In this document: one piece after another, positions 1-11,300 of the stretch
Layout of the letters: every line of letters starts with the position of its first letter
Numbering within the stretch: the first letter of the stretch is position 1
DNA from: Pratylenchus scribneri
Taxonomy: Eukaryota > Nematoda > Chromadorea > Rhabditida > Pratylenchidae
Length of the DNA: 64,000 nt
Assembly: GCA_030063045.1 (NCBI GenBank)
Contig: JAQSEB010000020.1
Span: 3,162,001 to 3,226,000 of the forward strand
Reading direction: 5' to 3'
Notes under the pieces: generated by a model
What the model was told of the DNA's origin: nothing
Database searches by the model: none
The model's input: the letters and a program-made list of their open reading frames with translations, nothing else
Program-made: the position numbers and the translations under genes

Positions 1-667
1 TATCGATGCCAGAATTGCTCATTCGAGTCAGTGACAGCCGACAATTAAATTTACCTACAATCCTAAATTTCTATTCAATTTTTAATCGCATCAAATAATG
101 CCAATTTTGGACATTCGGCCATCCGTCATGATTCGAGAACTCCAGCCATTCATCCCATTAAAAAATGGGGGCTGAGGTATTGAAGTCGTGACGGATGCCG
201 ACATTGTTCCTGGGGCTTTCCAATTTAAATAATTACCTAATCATCAAAGACGATCAAAATGCGGAATGCGCGATGACCGATGAATGAAGGACAGGGAAAA
301 CCAAATTTATCACAAGGTAAAACAGAAATTCCAATTTAATTTTAATTCAAAGGCCAAATCAAATACCTATTCATTCTTCTTTTACCCAAATTTCATCTCT
401 AATTTACCCATGGAATTCAATAACCAATCATATTCGTTTAATCAAATCAAAACACATTAAAACATTCACAAAATTTATTTATTACAAAAAATAATATAAT
501 ACAATATATTTATTATTGATTTACAACAAAATGCAATGACAATTAGGGAGACAATATGAAGATGAGATGGAGGAATATTTATACAATACAATTATTGATG
601 AGAATGTGGGGGAATTATCACATGGGTTTCTGCCTTCTTTGCTGCTTCTTCATCAGTCCTTGTCGCA
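1..667. other. Gene-free left flank, AT-rich
   Basis: No coding exon is supported here. The stretch holds the inverted repeat at 117-200 (listed separately). From about 480 it probably holds the 3' untranslated region of the minus-strand phosphatase gene that ends at 668. Nothing else was recognised. Confidence 0.5.
117..200. ncRNA. Imperfect hairpin, candidate microRNA precursor
   Basis: The arms 117-147 and 170-200 pair over about 30 positions with a few mismatches and G-U pairs; ATCCGTCA pairs with TGACGGAT near the base. The loop region (CCCATT...AATGGG) can pair further, giving an 84-nt stem-loop of pre-miRNA size. The 3' arm contains TGAGGTA, which resembles a let-7-type seed, but let-7 normally comes from the 5' arm, so I do not assign a family. 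A short MITE remnant is the main alternative. The strand is unknown. Confidence 0.3.
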
Positions 668-1876
668 TCAGTGAAGTTGAGCGTCATCCGTGGGAGCGAA
701 GATGTGGAATGTGCATTGAAGGTCCCCACTAACTTGCATTGTCGCTCCGGCATTGTTGTATTGGGCAGCATAGTGAGGTGCAGAGAAGAGGGTGATGAGT
801 CGACGATCGGCGAAGAATTCGGCCCCATCCTGGACAACCTGCAAATTAAGAAGGGAATGTAAAATGATCAGTAAAAAGCGCATAAAATTCAAACCTGATG
901 AGCTCGGACAATCAAGTCGATATCCAATTGCTTGAGTGTGCGCATGACGAGATCCTCACCGAACATGACGCTTGCTCCTGAAAAAAAGGGTAAAAATTGA
1001 TAAATGAAATCCAAAATAAAATTCTCATTACCTCGAGTGCTCGGCACAGTGCCCTTGATTCCTTGTTCCGGATCCGCCCACAGCAAGTCGAGTTCTGCGC
1101 ATGGCCGTTGGGCATCGTAATCTGTTGCTGGACGTTTGAGTTGACGAAGTTGCTGCAGACTTTGAATCCGTTCAGAGATGCCACCGTGCATACCTGGAAA
1201 TTTTCGGAGTTTAGTAGGATAAATTAAATCGTAAAAATAAACTCACAGAGAATTCTGCCTCCGACGAGGGCAGAGAATGGCAGCCAGGAGAAGGCACGAT
1301 TGAAGGCCATGAACAGGGATTGACCATCTCCTCGATAGCGTCGTTGTAGCTCGTCCAGGAATCCGTAGTGGCGGTTGATGTTGCTGCACTCGTGATTGCC
1401 TCGCAGTAGGAAGATGTTGTTCGGGTATCGCACTTTGTAGGCCAGCAGCAACACGGCAGTCTCAATACTTTGTCGCCCTCTGTCAACGTAGTCTGAAAGT
1501 TGTGGGGAAAATTATTTTTGGCCTTTAAAATGAATGATTTTTACCTCCAAGGAAGAGATAGTTCTTTGTTGGTGGGAATCCGAGTCGTGCAAAAATCCGC
1601 ATCACGTCCGCAAATTGGCCGTGGATGTCGCCGCATATGATGACAGGTGGTTGGAGCTCGACCATGGCTGATTGGCTTTGAAGAACTTCGATCACAGTAT
1701 TGCACAGCGCCTTGATTTCCGAAGCATCGACCTGAAATTTGATTTTCGTTATTGATTTTAAAAGAATTTTTGATAAATTTAAAACTGACCAGTGACGTGA
1801 AACGTTGAGCATGGCATAGGAGGATTCGTTCGATGATTGTGTCCACTTCTTGCAGGTTGAGTTTTTGCTGCGCCAT
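668..1876 (-). CDS. PP1-type serine/threonine protein phosphatase, catalytic subunit
   Basis: Six exons on the minus strand give a protein of about 310 residues, close to the usual PP1 catalytic size. All metallophosphatase signatures are present in order: GDIHGQF, GDYVDRG (the Gly-Asp codon is made by the splice near 1545/1494), RGNHE, HGGIS, RAHQ and SAPHY. The metal-binding and catalytic Asp, His and Asn residues therefore appear intact. The start [15 protein letters not shown] is the first Met before the conserved core. The core is more divergent than housekeeping PP1 (for example [19 protein letters not shown]), as in the expanded PP1-like genes of nematodes such as the sperm GSP-3/4 type. 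It would remove Ser/Thr phosphates in the nucleus or cytoplasm with PP1 partner proteins. It is head-to-head with the H2A gene, 360 bp apart. The family call is firm; the sub-family is not. Confidence 0.9.
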
Positions 1877-2236
1877 GATGTCCGCTTTGGTCCCGACGTT
1901 GATGAGTTGTTTGCAGGAAATGAGTTGATATTCGTTGATGGTTTGAAGTGCTCGGCTGGATGACTGATGCTTGCAACTAAATCGCCCTTGTTTTTATAGT
2001 CGCACGATCGATAACAAAATCGATAAGTATGGTAAGCAAGCTATACAGTAACAGTAAGACACCAATCTTACAGTGTAAATACCAATCAATAATCAATCTT
2101 TTTTAGTATAAAAGACGAGGGAATGTGAAGGCATTTATCATTTGCTTTCCCATTTCCCAAAAAACAACCTAAAAAATAACATTGTTCTTCCACCACTTCA
2201 CTTCATTTCGACAACAACATCCGAAATCGCTTCATC
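1877..2236. promoter_or_regulatory. Shared intergenic region of the divergent PP1 and H2A genes
   Basis: These 360 bp separate two start codons that point away from each other, so they must carry both promoters and both 5' leaders. The sequence contains ATCGATAA-type repeats around 2005-2030 and a TATAAAAG string near 2107, about 130 bp before the H2A start. No experimentally defined motif was recognised. Confidence 0.4.
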
Positions 2237-2904
2237 ATGGCTGCAGGAAAACACAAGCGCAAAGGACGTTATCCACCGGTCAGTTTTTATTTTACTTTTT
2301 AAATTTATTTCATTTCCCAACATTTTAGAAATCGCGTTCATCCAGACTCCAGAGTTGGCCTGACATTCCCAGTTGCGCGCATCCATCGAATGCTTCGAGA
2401 AGGACAATATGCAAAACGGATCAGCAGCGGTGCCCCGATCTTCATGGCAGCAGGTAATAATTATTCGTTTTTGTTTAACCATTAATTTAAACTAAATTTC
2501 AGTTCTTGAGTACCTTACTGCGGAAGTCCTTGAATGTGCTGGGCAAATTGCAAGAGATGAAAAGGTGGGTCCATTATAATGCCAGTTACTTTTAACTTTT
2601 GCCAATAATTTTCAGAAGAACCGCATCAATCCAAGACACATTCTGCTGGCACTTCGAACCGATGCGGAACTGGACAAACTCTCAGCTGGTGTGACCGTCC
2701 ATCAAGGAGGAGCTATGCCAAACATCCAGGTTTGTCGATTTAATTTTGAAAATTTAAACAAAATATTCCCTTATTTTAACGAGGCTCTCTTCCCAGGCAA
2801 CCATCCTCGCAAAGCGCAGCCGAAGGACCAGCAGCAGGGCCAACACAAACCGACGAAACATTCCGCAAATAAACATGCTGACAGCAAGAAGATGGGCAAG
2901 ATGA
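2237..2904 (+). CDS. Divergent histone H2A (variant-like)
   Basis: Four or five exons give a histone-fold protein: [34 protein letters not shown] and [14 protein letters not shown] are all H2A landmarks. It would pair with H2B in nucleosomes. It differs from core H2A in having introns and a long Arg-rich tail after PNIQ (about 35 residues, ending ...LTARRWAR). It also carries many core substitutions. Later exons are 2503-2564, 2616-2729 and 2797-2904. The first junction is problematic. The residues KSRSSR expected before the core lie right after the acceptor at 2329, but in a frame different from the core because of a near-duplicate 7-mer (TCCAGAC/TCCAGAG). A donor at 2268 with an acceptor at 2345 restores one frame. 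It is either an unusual splice or a frameshifted gene. Sperm or germline use is a guess from the divergent PP1 neighbour. Confidence 0.75.
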
Positions 2905-3212
2905 TGGTGTTGTGCGGATGAGAAGAAGAAGAAGAAGGAAGAAGAATCGTGCCGTGTGGATGAATGAATGTTCTTCAGATAAATGTGTAGATGCTATATC
3001 CTCCTCCCTCCATATCCCCATAAATATATTGTTGTTTTCCTATCATTTTTTTCCTTCCTTGTTTGTTGTATATGATAAAATGTGAATAAATTTCTTTTAT
3101 TGTTTTGTGATTTTGAGACATTATTGTACAATTGTACATTTACTTAAACATTTGTAAATTATTTAATGCAAACATTTCTAATTAATGATTTTAGCAATAC
3201 AAATCAATAAGA

Positions 3213-4762
3213 ATGGATTCAGCAAACAACGCGGGCCAAACACGTCAAACTAATACTTCAACGGCCAGTCAAGTCACCGAAAACAACAATAAAAGTCCAT
3301 CCGAACCTGAACTCATCCAGCAATGGACAGTGGCCAATGAACATGCACATAGCAATGGCACAGCGGAAGCGGATGATGGTCCATTGTCAACACCGACCCG
3401 CAGAACAATATCAACGGAAACAGCCGTCGATGGTGCAGCGAACAGAACAACAAACAATTCGGCCGGTGGAGAGGATGCCACATTCCATAATTTCCGTGCT
3501 CGCTTCAATGTAAATTTTAACTTTTTAAAAAATGGGAAATATTTAAAATTGCGAAAAAAAAAATTGAAAATTGCGAAAAGTTTATAACGGTTTATTGGTT
3601 TGTCCAAAATTCACAAACCATATACCATTGGATAGAGCTCATCAAGACGCATCGAATGGTATATAATTTGTCATGGTTTAATTGGTTTTGAACCAAACCC
3701 CATTAAGCGGTTTAAGTGGTTTAAAACCCTTAATTTTTCATCAAGCCACGACAAAATATATACCAATCGACGCGTCTTGACGAGATCTATCGATTGGATA
3801 TAAGGTTTGGGGGTCTAGAACAAACCACTAAACCGTTATAAACTTTTCGCAATTTTCAATACTCTTTTCGCAATTTTCAATGTTTTTTTCGCAATTTTCA
3901 ATGTTTTTTTCGCAAAATTAAATACCATCCTTAAAAAATTAAGAAAATCTAATCTTAATCAATTCAGCATCATGGCCGCCGTAGCCGCCGTCCTCTACCC
4001 ACTGAACTTTTCGCCCGCAGAAGCGAATGGCACCAACATCGACACATCCAACGAACAGTGGTAAATGAACATAACAATGGCACAGCGGAAGCGGATGATG
4101 GTCCATTGTCAACACCGACCCGCAGAACAATATCAACGGAAACAGCCATCGATAGTGCAGCGAACAGAACAACAAACAATTCGGCCGGTGGAGAGGATGC
4201 CGCATTCCACAATTTCCGTGTTCGCTTCCAAGAATTGCTCTGGGTACTGTTTTTTTTTTAGGAATTTTAGCTCTAGATAAATTAGTTACATCCTCATAAT
4301 TTTAAATGTATTTTTTAGATTTTGCTGATCTTATCTCTGGCTTGGCATTGGCTGTTGACCACTTTGCGCCTATTCCGCCCCATTCATCTGGGCACAGCAC
4401 CATCGGAGGCAGAGTGCAGAATGATTGAACAATGCACAATTTGCTATGGCGAATTCACATCTCCAACTAAGGTTTGGTTAAATAATCAATAAAAATTTGA
4501 TAGATAAAGGCCAAAAAAAATATTAGATTATATTATGTAAATTTTTAAAACAAAAATAAATTCAAATAAAAAATATATTTTTTCAAATAATTAATTTCTC
4601 TTTATTTTTCAGCTGAAATGCGGTCACATTTTCTGCTCGCAATGTATTCGAACATGGGTTGTTGAGTACGTGCGTATTACTTGTCCATATTGTCGGACGG
4701 TGGTGATCAAAGAAGACACTAACTATCGAAATGGAGATTCAATGTTCCCAGTTTTGGTTTGA
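3213..4762 (+). CDS. RING-finger membrane protein, RNFT-like
   Basis: The C-terminal exons (4318-4470 and 4614-4762) give one hydrophobic segment (LLILSLAWHWLLTTLRLF) followed by a C3HC4 RING: CTIC, CGHIFC, SQC and CPYC. They end ...GDSMFPVLV, like the RNFT1/2 family of ER-membrane ubiquitin ligases. The N-terminal part is a polar, Ser/Thr/Asn-rich region starting MDSANNAGQTRQTN at 3213. The model upstream of 4231 is uncertain. The stretch coding for NGTAEADDGPLSTPTRRT occurs twice (3353-3506 and 4075-4228, about 97% identical), with a foldback element between the copies. Copy 1 fits the first exon; copy 2 is the one that runs on into the membrane segment. In copy 2 the frame leading in from 3972 meets a stop at 4052. 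The protein is shorter than vertebrate RNFT, which has several membrane spans. RING call firm, RNFT assignment moderate. Confidence 0.7.
3353..3506 (+). repeat. Exon duplication, copy 1
   Basis: This 154-bp coding stretch of the RING gene recurs at 4075-4228 with about five differences, spaced 722 bp. It is followed by a GTAAAT donor-like site at 3508. Confidence 0.85.
3545..3915. mobile_element. Foldback MITE with flanking tandem repeats
   Basis: Two arms, about 3577-3685 and 3735-3850, are inverted copies of each other, starting AAAAGTTTATAACGGTTTA. Each arm contains a smaller palindrome (ATACCATT...AATGGTAT), so hairpins are nested. The right end runs into about four copies of TTTTCGCAATTTTCAATG, and matching sequence lies at the left edge. 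No coding capacity. Related copies lie in introns at 26985-27285 and 62275-62570. Confidence 0.75.
4075..4228 (+). repeat. Exon duplication, copy 2
   Basis: Second copy of the RING-gene coding stretch at 3353-3506. Compared with copy 1 it lacks a short piece just upstream (ACAGTGGC and a few bases), which breaks the incoming frame, but it continues directly into the exon end before the membrane segment. Confidence 0.85.
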
Positions 4763-5352
4763 ATTGATTAAATATTCCCTATCCTTTATTTGTTTATTGT
4801 ATTGGCTCAATTTTTTTTGAATTAAAAGAATAAAAATTATATTTACATATTTTGTTCATATTTTTTGTACGCATATTTCACTATTTTAAGGGCAAAGTTA
4901 TCCGGCCCGGGACTTGTTAGAAATTTGGAATTTCAATTCAATAATTAAGATCAATCGCAAACAATATTCCCAAAATTCACGTAATTCAATAACAATAGAA
5001 TAATCATATTTTAATCCTTTTATTTAAATTTTTGATTGGTCATTTTCATTCATGTTATAGGACAATTTGTGATGAGGAAATATTGGAAGAGATGTAAAGA
5101 ATTGAAAATGATGAGGGAGGGGAGGGGATTGATTGAATGCACAAATTCAATCAATATTTGTTTAGACTTTGACAAGATAAATATAGGTAGTCACAATACA
5201 ATAAGTGGAATAAACGGGGAAGAAAACAGACAAAGTAGATGGAGCAAAAATTGATTCATAAGTTCAATAAAAAAAAACAACAAAAATAAAGAAGTAAAAT
5301 TGAATCGTCGTATTCGTTTATAATCAAGTATTTTTGGGTGAAGATCGTCGAT
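4763..5352. other. Convergent intergenic region, AT-rich
   Basis: This lies between the stop of the RING gene (+) and the stop of the Arf-GEF gene (-). It holds the two 3' untranslated regions, with AATAAA-like strings. I see no further gene; the small open frame at 5036-5254 has no recognisable content. Confidence 0.5.
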
Positions 5353-8300
5353 TTAAGTGAAATCAGCGGGGGATGGCGAAGTTGAGGTTGGAGAGGAGGC
5401 AGTTGAGTGAGAATGGCCCGCCATGGAATTTTGGCAACAATCCATGTCGGGTAACCCGGAATCACGTTGGATACTGTCCGTTGTGGTGGCTACTAAAAAA
5501 CAAAAATAATATTTAAATTTGGCAAAATTTTGACTCACTTGTGGTACCGGCCGAAGCCGTACTACTCCCAATGCTGGTATTATTGTGATGTTGATGGTAA
5601 AGTGCAATGCTGCCGCCATTTTTTAGCCTTTGTTGGTGTTGGCCATTGGTGGTGGTTTTTTGTGGCAATTGGAAGCTGTGTTCGGCCAGTCGAGCACCAA
5701 TGCCAGCCATCAAATGGGAATGATGACCACCGTTTGGCTGCTGTTGTTGTTCCATTTGAAGTTGAATTCGCCATTGTTCCATTTCCGTCGATTCGGCCAC
5801 CGATTCGCGAATGTCCGCAATGAAACGAGATCTTAAAATAATTTTTAATTTTAAATAATTACGCGAATTTAACCTATCATCGCAATTTTTGGCATTGAAT
5901 GCCAAAATTTGGCCATCCGGAAAATGTAGGAACATTCCATTGGAAAACATGGAATTTTGGAACTCTTCAACATGAAGACCAATCAATTGGCTGGAACAAC
6001 GCAGCTGATATTGGCCAATGCTATTTGAAGTGGATGAACGTCTGCGTGGATGGTTAAAAATTAATTTTGGAATTAAAATTTAATATTCACCTTCCTCCCA
6101 TTAATTTACAAACAAGCATTAAATCATTGAATAGGAATATTTCCCGTTGATGTGCATTCGCCGATTGCCTTTTGTTTATATCGGCAATTTGGTGAAGACG
6201 ACAATAGCAAATGAGGCGGCGATGTGGTTCAACAAGTTTCTAAAAAAATTTAAAAATTAATTTCGTTTACTTAGTTGGATTTTGAATTGATTGTGAATTA
6301 AATTTATTTGCATTTCCCTCGCTTCCTCCAATTTTCCCTTTTACATTTTATTTATAAATTTTTGGGCCTCCCTCAAATGCGAGGTTGTCCGAGTGGTTAA
6401 GGAGACAGACTTAAGATCTGTTGGAGTCTATCTCCGCGTGGGTTCGAACCCCACACCTCGCAAACAATTTTTTATTTTAGAAAATTGATTTTTTAATTCA
6501 GAAATTAACAATTTTATTATTTTAATAATTATCAAATTTTTTTTTATTAAAAATTACCGGTTTATCCTTGGACACAATGCTTTGATCCACCTTCAACACT
6601 TGGGTTACATGGTCTGTGCCGGCGCGGAATTCGAATTCCTTTACCCGCTCATAAATTCCCGTCAACATTTTCCTGCAAAATATTTAGTATTTCTTAATAA
6701 ATTATTGCATTTTTTACTTGTCCAAATTTCTGCCCTCCTCCACTCGGGATAAATTTTTGATGAATTCATCCAATTTCATCCGCCGCGAATCTTTCAGCGA
6801 AGGAGTGTGCAAATCGGTGTTGAGCATTATGACGGCAAATGCCAGGATATAAACCGTATCCGGGGTATCCTGTGGAGAAAGACGGTGTGGATTGCAATGC
6901 ACATAACGGTGAGCGAATGCCTTCAAAATTGATTAATTTCAATTTTTTTTGAATTATTTTTTGGGTCAAACCTGAATTATGTGGTCAATTTTTTGTGCCT
7001 CTCCGGGTAGCCGAAAATGCATAAGGAGTTGGCGAAGTGCTTTGTCAATTTCCATATCGTACATTGGAATTTCGGCGATGAAATGTTCCAAAACGGCAGC
7101 ATGGAATGGTGATTTTAGGGTCCCAAGGTATTCGCCGATCATTTGCTTGCTCAGTCCCTTTCTTTCCTTGAATAATTGGGCCAATGAATGGGAACTGTCC
7201 TCGACGAAACCCCAACGAATTAGCAATTGAACGCCTCGATCCGGTTTCCTTTAAATTATTTGAACATAATGACGAATTAAAATATTTTTTGGAATACTTG
7301 TTGAAGAAATTCAATGCAATTCTGTAGAGACGGCGCCGTTTTTGTTCGGACCATTCCGGCCGTAAATGCATTATTGTTGTGTTGTTTGGGTGGGCACCAA
7401 TTCCGGCAGATGCCGCCGTTGTTCCTCCGCTACTTGCTGAGTTGGCCGTAACAACAATATTTTGGCTAATTTCACTGAAATTGGGATATTCATTTATTAT
7501 TTGTTTGAATTATATTATTGATCGCGGTTTATAATTAAATTTTAATTGATAAAGGGGAGGGGATAATGTTGAATGGACTGTTTTGATTATTGATAAGATT
7601 GAAATGAATGGTGGGAAAGGGAAATTAAGAATTTAAAAACATTCCAATGAAATAAAATAAAAGAATAAAAATTAAAATAATAAATTATTTTAAAATTGTT
7701 TTGGCTGGCTTTCATAATTTTTAATAAGAAAATGAAACAAAATTATTGATATTTCTTCAAAATCCCCATTTTCCCTCCTATTCTATTCTCGCATGACCCT
7801 AATCCTTTTTCTTCTCGTCTTTGGGAGGAGAAGCCAGCTGAAGATTGTGCGGAGGATGAGAGGATTAGGTGTGGAAAACGGATTGGGTAAAAGGAGGAGA
7901 AGAAGACTGGAATGGATGGAATGAGACCTTCAGCGGGCAGAAGAAAGACCAAAGATGCCTGCTGATAATTTTAGGCCGAAAAATTTCATATTTTTGTTGA
8001 ATGCTGGCCAATCGCCAGAGGGGAATGAGGAATAAATTAGCTAACATTTTTGACTGTTCAATAAAATTGATTGTGTTGAATTTTTGGACAAATTGCCCAA
8101 TTGGAAGTTGAAATGGAATTGAGGAACAATGAACTTGTCTTCTCTTACCAAAAATGATTTTTGGATATTTTTCCATTTCTTGGTACATCCAATTTTGGAA
8201 CATCCAAGTGTCCGCCGATGGCATCCTCTTTCTATTCCATTTTTTGACTATTTTAAGGGGGAAAGTGAAAGAAAATTTGGGAATTAGAAGGAGGAGGAGC

Positions 8301-11300
8301 GAGGAGGAGGGGGGTCATATGTTCAAGCTGGGCCCAGCTGGTTGTCACCAAAAAATGGAACGGCCCAAAATTGACGACATTTTCTTTAAAAAGCTAATGC
8401 CGATTTAAGAATTTCTTTAGAAAAAAATTGGATGTAAGTGGGCGGACGGCGGAATGGAGCCAAAAATGTTCTAAATGTGTTATCGGGAAAATAACAAAAA
8501 ATAAACATTAAAAATAGAAAAATCGTAATAATTATGATAAAAAAATTGAAGGCGAATTAATTGGCCATAAACATTGATAATCATTTCCTATATATTTTTT
8601 GGAATGTTAATTTGTGTTTTTAAAAATTTCTAAAAACATGGAAATGTATATTTTCTAAATGTTATTTGTCCAAAAAGTTCCCTTTCCTTCCAAAATCGTT
8701 CCTCCCCCCCCCCCCCACCAAAAACTCAATTATGGACATTTTTAGCAGAAAATGGCTAAAGTGGAGGCTCCCACCAAAATTGGCTCTTGAATTCCCTCTC
8801 TTTCACCAAGAGTGCCCCGGCATTAATGCATCCATTTGCCAAAAAAATGTAAAAATGGATGAAGATTCCAAATATTTGCTAAACCAAAACACCCAAAATT
8901 GGTTCCCTTTCGAGAATGAAAAACATAAAAAGTGATGCTAAAGGATGAAAAAGGAGATTAAAAGAGGAAAGGGATTTGTTTATGCCATGCCGCCAATGGC
9001 GACAACCATAAAAATTGCTTTTGTTTTTACATTGCTGTGCCGCCATTGCCATTCCATTCTCAAAAATGGAAAATGACGGGAAAAAGTCTTCTTGGATTTA
9101 TATTTTTTTGTCAAAAATTATGTGAAAAATTCTCTTTTGATTTAAAAGTACCCAATTTTTATTGTGATTGGTAAAATTGAGAACAAATGTACTGGAAAAA
9201 TGTTTACCAAAGAAATGGAGAAATTTTGCTGAAGAATTGAATAAAAAGGAAAAGATTGTGTGACGAACTTCCTTTGAATTCTTTGTTAAAAATTAAATGA
9301 TAGAAATCCGAAATTTTGGACAAAAGCAGAAATTTTTTGGGATTTTGAAGAAATCCGAATTTATGCACTTTTCAGCACTAATTTTTTAAAACAAATTTTA
9401 TTTAAGATTTTCATCTTGGATGATCGATCAATAACATCCTTTTAAAATTAAAGAGAAAAATCATTGGGGCCAATTTTGTGTCATATTTCAAAATAAATGG
9501 GAAATTGTGTCTTTTTAACTTTTTCAAAATGGTTAAAGGTTTTTGTTGGTATTTATTATGAAGAGAAAATGGCCAATCGGCCTCAATCAAATTCAGCGGC
9601 CATTTCTTTCGAATTGCCACCATTTTCCTTTTCCCTTTTTGTCCATTTTAACGACCATCGGTCGGGGGCGAAAATAGGAAAAGTGGCAGCAGATGTTCGA
9701 AATGGAAAATGAAAAAAAAATGGGGAAGAAGTATGGTTATAGGAGGGAATTAATATTAAGTCATTTTTATGGAAAATTGCTCTGAAAACAAAAATAATTG
9801 CTGAAAATGAGCAGTGGAGAAAAATAAGAAAATTGACATTTTATGTCATTTTCGTGAGAATTTTGTTTTCATTTGCGCAAAGGAACCTTTATTCTTATGG
9901 GAAATAAATTAATTTTTGTGCAAAATATATGATTAATTTGTCATCGTAAAAGGCGAGAAAAAATTTTTTGCCTTTTTCATCGTACTGTGATCTAAAAATA
10001 CGGGCGGAATATAAGATGAGGTGAAGGAAAAATTGCTGACCGGAAAAGCTGCAATTTGATTTTGGTCGGCGCAGTAGTGTGAAATTTATGTAAACCAAAT
10101 ATAGGGCGGAAATGAATCTTGAGAATGCATTTATAAAGGAAAAAGCATTTTTTGATCTATGGATTGAGAAGAAAAAACAATTTATTTATTTCCCGATTTA
10201 TGGGATAGAATTGGATATTTGGGAATAAAAGGGAGGACAATGTGCGCAAAAATTGACGATTATGCGCTCTCATTCATTCGGTCCCAATTCATGATTGCCC
10301 AATGCTTTTTTGATGGATTTTTGGTGGGATATTATTATTAAGGAATGTAATAATATGGCCTAAATTGGCTCCATTCCATATAAAGCAGGAAATGTTGAAT
10401 GAAAGTGGGGGAGGAGAATGAAAAGAATTTGATGAATGATTGTAAAAATCGGTGGTGGATTGTGCGCAAAGCACATTGAAAATATTGAAAAGTGTAAAGT
10501 GAAAAGGATGAATTATTTCACCCTTAAAAAATGTAGGCCATATTTATTTTTAGTTCACCAATTTTTAGGTGATATTTGAACACCTGCCGGAGTTAAAGAA
10601 AGAAAGAGAAATTCTGTCAAAAAATAATATTTTAATGTGCACATTTTTTGTTCACTTTGGACCATTTTTATATCCCCTCCCCGCAATAAATTGTTGGCTG
10701 GCCATCATCCATCAATTAATCTACTTATTCGGTCGGTGGTTGGGAGAATCCCTCCATAAAAATCCCCTTTCAAATCGATTAATTGAAGAAAAGTTGTTTT
10801 TGATTGATCAGCATGAAAAAAAAGGAAAATGAATGTGAAAGTGGGAATTAGGAAGGAACAAATGTCTATGGCCAAAAAGGCAATGTGAATTGTGAAAATC
10901 ACGGGCCGATTCCCTGTTTTTGAGGGAAAATAAGAGGGATGAAAACCACAGTCAGATTTTTAAGAGAAATGCAAATACGAAGTGCGGTAAAAGTCCCTCC
11001 CCGTTTGAATGGCTTTTGGGATCAACATAAATATTTTCTTTTAATTTTCGTTTAAAACGAAAACCATCCAACTTGTTTTTGAGAGGGTGAGGAATCGTTT
11101 TATGCTTCAATGCTTTTTATTTGCATTTGTTCATATTTGTGAAAATATTGACACTGGGAAAGTGAAAAAAGTTTTCCTTTGGTCCCTAAAAATGTTTTGC
11201 CAATGTTAAAATTAGATGGAGAAAATAAAATGACGAATTTTGTTTGGAATTTGTATCTTAAGCATATTTTCCATAATTCTTTTTCAGTTTAAAATTGAAG

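Noticed and set aside
117..200. let-7 family identity for the hairpin
   Set aside because: Only TGAGGTA matches, and it is on the 3' arm; real let-7 matures come from the 5' arm and share more bases.
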